Of a stretch of 64,000 bases of DNA, positions 23,101 to 35,594 are shown in pieces. Under the pieces are notes generated by a model, which was given only the letters and a program-made list of their open reading frames with translations, made no database searches and was not told the origin of the DNA. Positions within the stretch are counted from its first letter, which is position 1. Every line of letters begins with the position of its first letter. Origin of the DNA: Taxillus chinensis (lineage: Eukaryota > Streptophyta > Magnoliopsida > Santalales > Loranthaceae); NCBI GenBank assembly GCA_023512835.1, contig CM042084.1, positions 14,399,903 through 14,463,902 of the forward strand, written 5' to 3'. The position numbers and the translations under genes were made by a program.

Positions 23101-26100
23101 ATATATAAATATATCGGTCAGAGTTTACCAAACACGGCAACATTAGAGAAGAGTCAATGGATTATGTTGTTGAGTTGTTAAGGCTATTGTGTAAGGATAT
23201 TTCGGTCTTTTTAAATATCCACAACACTTTTTATTTATGGTTTATCAAACACATATTACTTACTTTTAAAATATAAAGTACTTTTAAAATTATAGTTTAC
23301 TAAACATGCTTGTTTTCACAAGCACAATTAAAAGCAACGTTTTTTAAAAGCCTAACTAACATTACCAAATTGGTCCATGTCATCTAGCTTATCCTTTTCA
23401 ATTGGTTGTCATCACCAGGTGCTGATTGCTTCAGCTTTACCAAGTGACTCCAGTGTCCAGAATGGCTCAACTATAGAGGCTCCGTTGATGATAAATATTC
23501 CTAATGCACAACCAAACAGAAATGTCTCAGAGGGTTCACAACTTGGATATTCTATGCAGGGGACAAATATTACAGTTCCAGTTGTTGTTCAGAAACTTCC
23601 TCTACCATCCATGACCCCTACTGCTGAACAGATGGAGACAAATGGATTAGCAAGCAGCAGCCTACCATATCGAAAAAAGAGAAAACCATGGTCAGAAGAT
23701 GAAGATATGGAACTGATTGCTGCTGTTGAAAAATTCGGAGAAGGCAATTGGGCTAATATCTTGAAAGGAGAATTCAAGAGTGATAGGACTGCATCACAGC
23801 TATCTCAGGTTCATGCTCGACTCTAAACATCACTGTCTGTTCCTTTCATTGTCTTTCCTGTTGTTGAGCTGCTCTTTCATTTGTTAAATACAGAGCCTTC
23901 GGTGAAAGTTCTTGAGCTTTTTTCTTCATACAATTTAATGAGCATGTCTAGGCTCGTGTGCTTGGGGTTTAATAGAATTAAGGTGCATTCTGCTGGTTAT
24001 TAATTGAAATAAAGGGCTTAAGCCGGACAGTAAGATAAGAAGAAGCCTTATTAATTAAAGTAATAAAAGAGCTGTAAACATGTTAAAATAATATAAATTC
24101 AACTTGGTGGTAATTTGGGGTTTCATTTTTTTGTAACTAGGGCTTAAGGAACTTATCTAATAGTAAAATAAGATCATTAAGTAACTAATATAGTAGTAAA
24201 ATAAGAGATTGATATGCGGCATTATTTTGACTCTAGATATTTGTTCTATGAGTTATTCTATATATTTACAATTTACTATTTTAATAAGTACTTATCTGGC
24301 TCAATTCCAAGTTAGTCATAACATCAAATCGATTGTATTATCACCTTGTCGAGCAACCTAATGGTATTATCACCTTATTTGTTTGATGGTATTATCACCT
24401 TGTATCACTCTGCTGGGCCGACCGACGTTGTCACGGCCGACCCTTCCTTCTCAGCTGGGAGATTTTTTTCTTGGTCCGCGGACTGTTTGTCCTTGGCTGG
24501 CTTTGTCCGCCTTTTCTCACTGGGCCTTTCTTTTGTTTGGGTCTTTTACCGATCACGTGGAGGGCTCTCCTGCCTCCTTTTGGGATTGGGGTGCGAGGGA
24601 CACTGAGGATAATAATCCTTCTGCCTCTCGTTTTGCGAGTGCGCTAGTGGTGCTTCTTGGGGAGAATTCGCTGGGTGGCCTGGTTGTTCAGCCTTTGTCT
24701 GTTGCTGGTTCACTTGATGATGCTCTCTTTGGGGAGCCTTGTTCCCTGAGTGTGTCTCCAATTGGCCAGCAGAGGCAGAGCCAGAGTGGCTCTGTTCTTA
24801 CAAAGCCATTAGATCTGTGTTAAGGGTGAGTTACGAGGATTGTGAACTTGCTACCTCTGATTTGTTATGAGAGATCAAAGCCAAGCATCAAACTCGGAAG
24901 GATACTATCATGCCTTCTCGGTAGTCCACAAGATCGGAGTTTAAAAGTGTGTGGGAGCTTCAACAGCTCGCATCTTCGATTAATTATGATGCCAGGAGTT
25001 CTCGGATTTTTAGGGTGAGGTAGTCAGATGGTATGTCTCTTAGGAGTTCTTGCATTCTTCCCATAAGTGGGTTGTTTCATATTATTTCTTATTGGGTTCT
25101 TATGGTCTTATTGTAATATTTGTATGGGCTCGTCTCTTTTCTTGGGTATGACTATCCTCTACTTTTTTCTGTGTACTTTTATTTTCTCTTAATGCAAAAT
25201 TTATTACTTATAAAAAAAAAGTTGTGGCCAAGAGATGGGTAGATTTTGCCTTGTCAACATGTTGATGATACTTGAACAACATTACAATGGTAAATGGTTC
25301 ACACTACATAATCGGTGGCAGACTTTTCTTAATTAGTGTAGAAGAACCAATCTGTAGATGAATTGACTGCTTGTATATCAGCCTAGATCGTGTTGTCTCA
25401 CAAAGCCCTGGCTTCTAAAACATGGATTGTAGCTTTACCACTAGCTGCATCACACCATGAATTGATATCTACGTTAGATCTTATATGGTAGTGCTAACTT
25501 TAGAGCTTAGTTCCATTAATGGGTGTCGACTTTAATCTACCAATGAGCCTTAGCACAATTGGTATCTTCTTGCTTTCCATTCATAGAGATTCTAGGTTCT
25601 TAGCATTTAATTAGTATTTAGTTTCCCTTCCCCAGGCCTGTGATCTCCTTTGTAGCCAAAAGAAAACTTAGATGAAAAGAACATGTAAATACTTTTTTCC
25701 CCTCTGAAATCTCGTTCTGAAAAACACTAAGCAGTTCTGCGCGGTTGGGGTACTCTCTAGCTCCTTGACAGACTAATCAATCCTCTAGATAGTTTACATG
25801 TATTTTGATAAATAATAATACGTAAATAACAAATATTGCAAAAATCATAAATTTTTAATATGTTCTATAATCACAAGTTCAAGCATAATTGGAGAGCTAA
25901 CCCAAGCTGCATATAAATATAAATCATAAATTACAGTAAACAGAGGAGAGCAATGAAGGTGGTTCGTGGATTGTGGTGTTACAAAGGTTGCGTCTGTGGT
26001 CTCACAGTGAATCAAATTGATCAAAACAAGGTGTGGTAAAGATGAGTAGTTGCCATTAGAGGTAGTGACAGAGACAGAATGCAATTTGAATGAAGGAGAA

Positions 26101-28495
26101 TGCAATGCGAATGTGATTTGAGTTTGGGAGTTTTATTTGATCTTTTTCGCCTCTGCAATAATTAAAGATTAAAAAAAGTCACTGAAAGTTGGTCAAAGCC
26201 AGTCTTGACCATGCAGACCAATCATCTTGGTCAATGGGATGGTTAGACCATTATTATGGGCTGTTTTGGCCTAGATAAAACAATCTAGGCACCCTTTCCA
26301 CCAAGAATACATACCCATAACACATAATATGATTATATTCTGTTGTCAACTTTCTTTTAGATGCTGCATTAAACATTCTCTTATTGTTGTGTTCAAATCC
26401 AAGTCAAGAAATCTTCTGGTGCTGGTAACGTTGATTTATAACAGGTTTAAAGTAACAAGTGCCTTCTGCCTTGTATCATAAAATTTCACCGTTAATTGCA
26501 CCTTTTACAGTTAACTTCTATGGTTTAACTTGAGGGGCTACTCTGTTTCTTTATTTTCTTTTTGGGATTTTTTTGTCCATCAACATTTATAGCCTATTGG
26601 TTCAAGATTTGTAAATATATTCTTGCGAGTGAGACTTTCTTGTGACCTGCTATGATTCTATCACATATTGCCTTACTAAGTCATTCGTGTTTCATCCAGA
26701 GGTGGGCCATTATCCGGAAACGGCGCAAGAATTTGAATCAAGGGACCATTCTGCGGTCCTGCAAGCCCCCTAACTCTGATGGATCAAAAATTTCTGAAGC
26801 AATGCTAGCAACACGCCGAGCAATGTCAATGGCCCTTGATACACCAAAGCCTAATTTTGCAGCAGGTTGGTGATTTGGTACTGTTGTGTTTCTTGATTTA
26901 AGCTTGAAAGTAAAATTCTTGGGGCATCAAAGAAATTTCAGTATCTTCTGTGGATTAAACTTTATTTTTAGTGAATTGCATAATTTTTTTCACTTAGCAT
27001 GTCTATTATATTTTTTTTCCTAACGATAAATATTTTTAGTCAAATGAACCAACGGGATTCGCAACCAGATACTGACATGGTGTAATATCAATTGTGTGAT
27101 GTCTTTTTAAAAAACACCATCCAGTTACGAATTATCCTGATATTCATCCAGCTGAATATCAGTCTTTGTTTTCTAAAATTTTAGTAGGACTGTAGATTCC
27201 AAGCTTGATTGGTTGGCCATTTAGTGACATGTAATCCATGCTAGCTTTGCGTTCACTATGTTTATTTTTGAGATTTGCTTTTCTATTAAGTTGAAATTGG
27301 AACAGGGCAAACAAATTCAAACATGTCATCTAAACAGCCTCTCCGTGGCAGTACATGGCAACCTCAACCACAACCAGTGTCTTCCCCACCTAATTCCAGA
27401 GCTGCTGCTTTGGGTTTAAAATCAAAACCTCGAGGAGCCATAAAGAAAAGTCCACCAACATCATACAACCCTGATTCAATGGTGAAAGCTGCTGCTGTTG
27501 CTGCTGGGGCCCGGATTGCTTCTCAGAACGATGCGGCGTCGCTCATCAAATCAGCAAATGCTGTTCACATCATGGGTCCTGGAGGTTCTTTAATCAAATC
27601 ATCATTGCCTGGAGGTTTATCAAACCAAGCTAGTTCCACAGCTCAGACAAATATGAAACATGTCCATCCAACCCTTCCTATTTTGCCAAGAGGTGCGTCT
27701 TGGACTAATGGAAATCATGTGCATGGCCATTCTACAAAAGTTGTGCCATCAAGTGCCACTTGCTCACCCACTCAGTCACCTGGACAGACCAATCCTCTTG
27801 CATCTGATCCGATCAATGTTTCATCATCAACAAAGGAGATTGAATCTTCAATCACTCCCGCATCTGATCTGATCACTCAACCACCATCAACAAAGGAGGT
27901 AGAAACTTCCGCTTCAACTGATATAGGTGATCTGATCATTCAGTCATCATCAACAAAGGAGATAGGAGCTTCCACTTCAATTGATATTGCTGAGGAGCAA
28001 GTCCAAGAAAGTTATCCTCCTGGGTCTAGCAACTCACTAAATAAGCAACTCCTGGAAGATCAAACGTCAGCAGCAAACATTGAAGTTCCACACTGTAGTC
28101 CAATGGCTGTGGATGAGAAATTAAATTGTTCATCAGACATGGAGATTGATGGGAGTAGCAAGGAAGTTGCAACTACTGATCAGAATGCTGACAGTCATGA
28201 CGCCAATGACCGTAGGATGATGGAATTACCAGCAAAGAAACCACTTGAGAGTGAATGTGAAGAGATGCAGGAGTTTCCAGCAAAGAAACTAGGTGAGATC
28301 GAATGCGAAGAGATGCAAGAGTGTCCGCCAAAGAAACCAGGTGACCGCCAATGTGAAATGAAGGAGGATTCAAAAATTGCAAATCAAAACGAAAAGGAAG
28401 ACAATTTTCTAAACATAGCAATGGAAGAAGATGCAGAGAATGTTGAGGCTGTGAAAAAGGCGGGTGCTTTAAATGATACATGTCACAACGGGTGA
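20127..28495 (+). CDS. Myb/SANT domain nuclear protein (6 coding exons)
   Basis: Coding exons are 20127-20197, 20378-20570, 20856-20942, 23419-23808, 26700-26865 and 27306-28495. All borders are GT-AG, phases agree, and the product is 698 aa. A conserved-looking N-terminal region (exon 2, LLERYSATTVLALLQEVAQV...) is followed by one Myb/SANT repeat at residues 205-262: KRKPWSEDEDMELIAAVEKF, then GNWANILKGEF, then QRWAIIRKRR. Its three tryptophans (208, 228, 249) are properly spaced. The repeat is split by the 2.9-kb intron 4. The C-terminal half is rich in Ser, Thr and acidic residues and holds in-frame repeats. Plants carry a small family of such single-repeat proteins (homeodomain-like, related to telomere-binding Mybs). 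DNA binding in the nucleus is inferred; the target is unknown. Confidence 0.85.
21436..22307. mobile_element. 872-bp inverted-repeat element in Myb-gene intron 3
   Basis: The left end is catagttattaaaggcgcac. The reverse complement of the right end is catagttattaaaggtgtgc, and the similarity carries on through a cctaggcgc-type word, giving terminal inverted repeats of about 30 bp. The flanks are tcgatatg (21428-21435) and ttgatacg (22308-22315), identical at 6 of 8 positions with only C/T differences, as expected for an old 8-bp duplication. Internal open frames on both strands look like chance. The element sits wholly inside the intron and leaves the splice sites intact. Confidence 0.7.
24383..25220 (+). 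mobile_element. LINE remnant in Myb-gene intron 4
   Basis: The segment ends with a short poly(A) run (to 25220) after a 3' region of the kind seen at plant LINE tails (tttattacttataaaa). Upstream, near 24950-25020, the text resembles the peptide that precedes plant LINE ORF2 (an E-L-x-x-L-x-S-x-I-N-Y-D-like patch). A 146-codon open frame (24383-24823) may be part of ORF1. No reverse transcriptase core is present, so the element is internally deleted. The 5' limit is uncertain. Confidence 0.45.
28223..28366 (+). repeat. In-frame 48-bp tandem repeat, 3 copies, in the Myb gene
   Basis: Three 16-codon units begin at 28223, 28271 and 28319. They encode ELPAKKPLESECEEMQ, EFPAKKLGEIECEEMQ and ECPPKKPGDRQCEMKE. 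Each has a Pro-x-Lys-Lys core and an acidic Cys-containing tail. The frame is kept throughout. Confidence 0.9.
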
Positions 28496-30060
28496 GAATG
28501 AAAATGAGTAGAATTCCTTTACTTCTAGAAGTGTAGATTTTTAGGGCTTCTTGTTTGGCAGCTGCTGTTGGCTTTTGGAATTTTCATGGTAAACAACTGA
28601 TATGGCACGGGACCGTCCGTTGGCTACTCAAGTCCTCTGACAATATATCAGTGGTGTTCTGGGAATTGTAAATAGAATTTGTAACGGCAAGATCTGTATT
28701 GAAGATAGTTTCTTGTCTGAACAGCGTGTCCTCTTTTAATGCAAATTCTTGAGACGAGCTGAATTGTACAATTATGTTCAGATTCCAACTTCTCTCGACT
28801 GGGGAAACACCTGTGTAAAATTGTCCATTAGTTGTGTTATAATCAATGGGTTCTCCAACCTTGCAAGTATTGCTAGACTTTTTAAGTAGCATGGCCTATC
28901 TAAGGATAAATATTTTCATGACTTGCACGGTTCTCCAACCTCTCTGCTTCATGACTTGCACGGTTCGGGCGCTCTCGTCCGGATGAGTCAGTTGGCGCAA
29001 TATTGGGGTGATGTGTTTTAAAAATATATATGGGCATATGGCTGATATTCCTGCTGCAAATTTAGCTAATTCATTTGGATGAATCAATCTGATGAGTGCT
29101 CTTCTTCTGTAAATACTTCTGCGCGTGAATGCTAAATGTTTTAGATATTTAGACGGTGCTTGTTTTGATTGAATATTTGAATGGTATTTGACTGCAATAT
29201 TTGCGTTTGATTGGACTTGGGTGATGTTTAAACGCGTCTGACGGTCTCAACATTTTTTTTTATGTATGACATGTCTTATTCTGTTTTTTTTTTTTTTTTG
29301 CTTTTAATAAAAATAAAACTTTGAAATATATGCAAAATTAGTGGTGTGTGAACAATTGAGAGCACTAACATCAGCATCTAATTAATTTATTTTAATTTAC
29401 AGATTTAAATTTTTTTTATTTTCTTATATGAATATACGTCACATTAAAATTTTTAAATTATTTTTTTATATTATTAAAATAATAGTTTATATTATTTTTA
29501 TTTAATAATATTTTTTTTATAATTTAATATTAAATAAAATAAATATTATAAAAAATGCGAGAAATAAGAGAAATTTTTTATATATAATTTAATAATTATA
29601 GGAGTTGTATAATATTTTTTAATATATTAAAAAATACTATAAAAATCTTATAGAAAAAGTTAAATATAATATATTTACTATAAAGATGATTTTATAACTT
29701 TTTTTTTTTTTTTCTTAAATACTGGACTTTTATGATAAATCTATTTGATAGTATACACAGATAATCAATTTATGGAAGTGGTGAATTCAATCAAATGGTT
29801 AAGAAAGGTGCCTATGGTTGATGTTGATATTAATATTAACTATTAGAAGGAGAGCATTTTCATCCATGAAAATTGTCAAATACTCTTTGAAATAAAAAGG
29901 GGAATGAAATGATGAATGGTTGATGTTTGTTTAGTATCAAAATGAAAGATTTAACCTGATTTTTAATTTTACTGCTAACATTATATCTGTGAAAAAACAA
30001 GGAAGAAAAAAAAAAACAAATAATAATAGAGACAGGTGCTGGGGGAGCCGCGAAATTGAG
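28496..30060. other. Intergenic DNA between convergent genes
   Basis: The first few hundred bases are probable 3' untranslated sequence of the Myb gene. The AT-rich part after 29300 contains long T and A runs and may include an old MITE (gagagcacta at about 29360), but I could not find its partner end. The gene on the right is transcribed toward it. Confidence 0.45.
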
Positions 30061-33000
30061 TCAGTACTTGCGCATGCACGCCAACAACGACGGCTTATTC
30101 TTCTTGGACTTAACCCCAAACAAGAAGGCTCGCAGCGGCACTTTCCTGCTACTCCGCTGTTGCATCGACTCCGATTGCTTGCCCAGCCCCAACGACCCCA
30201 TCGATCCAAACCCTCCCTCCTGACGGTGGTGGTGGTGGTGGCTGCTGCTGCTGCTGCTGCTCATGATATTGGAGAAGTCGTCCTGTTCCATCTTCGCTAA
30301 CGTCTTCTGGATCTCCGCCTCCATCTGGGTAGCCTGAACAATCCCCGTCCGTACCTCCTCCGCCACCCTCCTGCACTCCTCCCTCATGTTGGTCACCTCC
30401 CCCTGCAGCCTCGCCGCCCGGAGCTTATCCATCCCCGACCTCCCGATCTCGCCGTCCATGTTGCCCAGGGCCCCCAGCCTGGTCCCCAGATCTTCCCTCA
30501 GCTTGGAGTTCTGCTCCGTCCACACGGCCAGCTCGGCTTGGATCTCTCTCAGGTGTTGGGAGATGGGCCTCGCGTCCCACTCCGACGGCTTACGTGCATG
30601 TGCATGGCTCCACTTGGAGACCTCCCCCTTTAGGTCCAGGATCGAGGCTTGGAATTTCTGGATTTGCTGGGCTGAGGTGCTGAACCTCACCCATAGCTCC
30701 AGGTTGTGATCCCGTAGCGACTCCATCTCCCCCCGGAATATCCCTTCAACGCCTTGGTCGACTTTTGTGGCCGAGGCCTCTCTTTCGTTGCTCCTCCTCC
30801 TCTGTTCTCCGGCTGCGGCGGTCGAGCAGGAGGAGGAGGAGGAGGAGTAGGAGTCCACAATTCCCACGACAAGCTGCTTCAAGACATCATCATCGGAAGC
30901 TGCCTTTGGTTTTGACTTTGGCTTTGGCTTTGGCTTTGGCTTTGGTTTTGCTTCTTGTTGTGATGAGCCGCTGCTGCCGCTGCTGCTGCTCAGTTTTTGG
31001 CGCAGAGAGTGGATCTCCTCGTCTTTCATGGCGTTGGCATTCCTCAGTTCCTTTATCTGCCTTGCAGATTCAATGAGGCTTTCTCGGTTTTTGCTCTCCT
31101 CTTCAGTGTGCCTCTTCTGTGCCTCCCTCAAATCACCGAGAATGGTAGAGCGTTCCTCTACCAGAATCTTTTCCCACTCTTCCATTTCATCATTTGACCG
31201 CGGCGAACATTTTGCGAGTAAATCTTTTTCCGCCTTGTCCCTCGCTACTCGTGGATCGTCAAAGTCGACGACAACATTGGAAGGATCTCGCTTGCTGTCC
31301 ACGGCTTCAAATTTGCTTCGTGCCTGTGGCTGATCAACCTCCTCATCAATATCAATAGCAGCTGTTCTTCTTTGTGAGCAACCTCGCTTTTTGTCTCTCT
31401 CTCCGTTCACGGCCTCAAACTCGCTTTCTACCCCTGGTTGATCAACTCCAAATTCAATATCATTATCATCAACCGTTGTTTTTGTTTGGGATGAACTTTG
31501 CTTCTCATTTATCTTACCCTGCACAGCCCCAACATCATTACTATCAGCAGCGGATGCTCTTTCGAATGAACCTTGATCCTCATCTCTGTGGTCTTCAAAA
31601 TCCTCAAAGTTGCTTTGGGGAGTGTGGTCTCCATGCATTCCTTCATTATTGTTTTTGGAAGAAGTGCTCCGGATGATATTTGTGAGAGCTCTTGCCTCAC
31701 TCTCTACATCCTCGTCCTGCTTCACGGTCTGCAATTTCTCCTTGAGATGATCAAGACCGCAAATCGCCTCTGCCAAGTTCATTTGGAGGTTGTGGTTTTT
31801 GTCTACTACTCTCTTGTTGAGCTCCCTAACCCTCAGAAGCTCCTTTTCCATTTCCCTAAGCTTGTTGCTCTTGCCCTCCGAATTTGAATCCTCCAACCAA
31901 TTCATTCCCTTGTCACCTTCCTCGAGGCTTTGAATGCGTGCCTGAAGCTGACCTGTTTCTGATCGTAATCTCAACACTAAAGCACTATGAGAGTACACAA
32001 CACTGTCCAAAGCGATGACCTTATTCACTAGTCCATCAATCTTCTCCGCCAATTCACTCATATTCAAATTTGATTCACAATTCAATTCGAATTGCTCTTT
32101 GATCTTTTCCCTGTGCTGCCACCATTCCATGCTCCCGTGCCCCTCTTGCATCTCCATTTCCGATCCAACTTGTCCGGGCTCGTCACAATGCTGTTGATCA
32201 CAGCCTTTCTTCAGAGCCTTCAACTTCTCATGTGCTACTTGAATCTTCCGGCACTCGCCCTGTGCCTCTTCGGCCAATCTCTCTTGCTTCTCTTGCAAAT
32301 GGCCCAACGTGTCCTGGCACGATCTCAAAGCCGTGGCGGCAATCAAATTCCTGGCGGTGTCATCCTCTATAATTGTCTCGATGCCAAACTCATCCTGCAG
32401 CCTGGAAACTTTGGTCTGCGTTTCTGTGATCTGATTCTCAAGTTCCAAATACTTTGCTAGGCCATCTTCATAAACACTCTTCATGTACTCCATTTCGGTC
32501 TGCAGCATCAGAATTCCCTTCTGATGCTTGTCTATTTCCTCGAGCGCTTCAAGTTTGGTCAAACCTGAGCTTGGAGGAGCAGTTATGGCAGAGCTTGCTT
32601 TTTTATTGTGATGCCCCTCTTTTACAGGAGGAGGGAGTTTCAAGAAGCCTGTTTGGGGGCTGTCCTTGGAAAGAAAAGTGCTGCAGGAATCGAATGCTTG
32701 TTGTGGGAGGTTGTTTTCGCCGTCACTGTCCATTGCGAACTGGACCTGCTCAGGAAAGACGGTGGCAATGGTGCGGTTTGCATTTTGCAGCTCTCCCGAG
32801 AGGTGATCATATCTCTCTGCTAATGCTCGGTATCCACGGTAAGCATCTTCCACAAACCTGATTAGCTCTGGCCTTTTCCTGTAGTACATGTCCACTCTCT
32901 TGGCAAAGGAGTCTCCATCTTCATTGATGATTCGGAGCATGTGTTTTATCTTCTCCTCCATGTCTGCATTCCAATGTAGTTTGACTCTATTATTTATCTA

Positions 33001-33727
33001 GGATTACAGTCATACGGCAGAAATATATGATTCTTATGCACCTAGCACTTGCTTTTTTCTTTTTTAATGTTTAGTGAAGGTATATTTTGAATGAATTACA
33101 CAGGCAGCTATGAACATGATGAGACAGCCTTGTGCATTTGCTACTTTCATATTTTTGTTCTTCTCAAGCAATGAAATCAGAGAATTATCAAGCGCAGGGA
33201 GTTGAATCCCAAGTCTGCTTTGCTTTTTGAAATCGTTATTTTATTTTTTTTGGGAATCTATGTATGTATACAATTTCTTATGGTGATGCAGCGTTGTACT
33301 AATTACCATAGAAATTAGAAGTAGACATGCTATATGAAGATGTATCCCTATAATAACAATTTCCTAGAAAATAAATATATATATTTTTTCAAAATTAAAA
33401 TAAAATAAAGAGAGAAGGAAGGGATGAGGATGACTACCGATTAATAACTATAAAAAAGTTGCCATTGCTTTAATGGAATAAGATAGCTATGGAAAATGGG
33501 GGGTGATTGGGTAATGATACAACTGTATCAATTATTAGATAAGATTCACCAACAAACGCAAATGATTTCCACGGATCCAACAGGTTGATCAGAAGCACTT
33601 GAATGATTCATCAGAAAATGGAAAAGAAAATACCTTGGAGGTTATGTTCCAGCCATTTTGATTGCTTGGTCCTGATGTGGCTTGCCCACCACCATGAGTA
33701 TGCATTGCTAGCGGCTCTCTGCAACAT
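30061..33727 (-). CDS. NETWORKED 2-like actin-binding (NAB/KIP1) protein
   Basis: Exon 1 is 33634-33727 and exon 2 is 30061-32963, joined in phase 1; the protein is 998 aa. Exon 1 alone encodes the start of the NAB (KIP1-like) domain, with the diagnostic YSWWWASHIRTKQSKWLEHN. Exon 2 completes it (MEEKIKHMLRIINEDGDSFA, KRPELIRFVEDAYRGYRALA), giving a domain of about 90 residues. Long coiled coil follows, then a KP dipeptide run (PKPKPKPKPKPKSKPK), Ser runs and a His run. The C-terminus (PLRAFLFGVKSKKNKPSLLA) matches the conserved end of NET2 proteins. NET proteins tie actin filaments to membranes; NET2 members act at the plasma membrane, notably in pollen tubes. The exact NET2 member cannot be fixed. 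The start at 33727 is preferred because it restores the whole domain. Confidence 0.92.
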
Positions 33728-35130
33728 CTCTCTTCTCCTCTCTCTCCCTCTAGTGGAAGCTAGTAATCAGATAGAACCCAGCAAAGAACAGCTCTCGCAT
33801 GACAGGACTGTAAAGAAAGATTTAGAGAAACTTGCAACAGCGAATCATTTCTTCTGAGTGATTATTTTTAGACGGGCATTAAGATGGTTTCTGGGTTCAA
33901 ATCCCAAATTTGAGATGCGACCAAAAAAGGAATGTGCAAATGACCATAATTATAAGGAATGTGTATTTCTACGTTGCATTAGTCACGCTTAAGTGCTTTG
34001 CTTTTCAATCTTTCCAAATCTAACGCCCTCCTTTATGTAGGGATATGCCTACATAAAATGATAATATTTGTACTTGTATCTTCTATTTTAAACTGTCACA
34101 TAATTAATTCCACATCTAGAAAACTCCATTTGTAGGCAATGTGCAGTGAATTAGATTTAGACACAATTTTAATATTTTAATATTTTAAAAAATTCTGCAC
34201 CTTCTATTATTTTTCAGAATTTTAATTTCTTTCCTTAACCGTGCAACCAAATTCGGAAGGTTAAATTTAGCGGTGAAAAGCATCGATAATTTTGACTCAA
34301 AATTGAAAGTGGGGTAGAGACTATCAAGTAACATCATTAATATTCAACTACGCTTAAATGCATTTCCAAAATGAGATTCGTGATTAGCAAAAAAAAAAAA
34401 AAAAAAAGCCAAGGCCATGCTGCGAATGGAGCGTTCGGTTATGGGCTTGTATGGTTTATGGGTCTTTATAACCTTCGGTCGAGATTGTTGTATATGCCTT
34501 TTAACTTCAGGCTTGTCATCAAAGTTGTAACTATATACAAAAATCCAAACTTCTCATGCGTTTATCCAAATATGTTAAGCAGAACCTTTTTTTTTTTATT
34601 ATTAAAAGTCGTCTCGAGATTGTTTGACAAAAAGCTTAACCTTTTTTTTAAAGCAAGATCTCCACCAAAATTTGCATAAACTATTAGCCTAACCCATGAG
34701 AATACAAAAAACTTAACTGATTTTTAATTTACTTAGGTAAATTTAAAATAATATTAATTTATTATATTAATAATTTTTTATACTAAATAATTTGATAATA
34801 AATATAATAATATTGTAAATTTTAAAACTAGTTTTAATAATAATAATAAAACATTGAATCGAGCTCAATTTAGATGAACTCACATACGTGCTTAGTTGGT
34901 CAGTTTGGATTAAAGCTTAAACAAACAAGACTTTGTATAACCCAAAGTCAGGCTTAAATCCTACCATAGAGCCATTTAGAATGTGAAACAAGAATACAAA
35001 AAACAAAACAACGGATGGTCAACACTAGATTTGCACAAAACTTCTCCCCACACGGAAGGGAGTTTGATGCGCCACTGGAAAAGGCGGGTACTTGAAGAAT
35101 AAAAACAATTTTCATATGTACAGTGGCTTA
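33728..35130. other. Intergenic DNA upstream of the NET2-like gene
   Basis: The promoter side of the NET2-like gene. No other gene or clear motif is recognised. It is AT-rich, with A/T runs at 34391-34408 and 34587-34599. Confidence 0.4.
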
Positions 35131-35594
35131 TGGCTACAAAGTTTTCAGGTTTGTTTTTAGTCAATATGTACAGAGATATTTACAACAAAGAAAGAATATA
35201 CACACCTCAGTCGTCCTTACACAAATCCCCCTTCTATATACATTATTTCTCCAGCCAACGCCAATATATACTTGCATCAAATCCACAGAAATTCTAGAGA
35301 CAGGCATCAAATAGGCAGTAGCGACCCAGCATTGACAAAAGTCAGAGTTTGTTTTACCTACTATCTTCTTGCAGCAGTGCTCCTCATTAGCCAATTCTTT
35401 TCTCCTAATATCACTCACAGAGTCACAGTGCAAAGATGTTCCGTCTTTCATGGCGCCTCTGCTCTTTTTGTGATTTGTATATATATTGGTTGCATCTATT
35501 AACATTGTTGAAATTGGATAGCAGAAGAGAAAAGGTGCTCTGAAAAGATGGTCGCAGTAGAGGCAGCTTATAGTTTGCATAAGCATGCCAGATG

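Noticed and set aside
30765..31887. Plus-strand open frames opposite the NET2-like gene
   Set aside because: Shadows of the long minus-strand coiled-coil frame.
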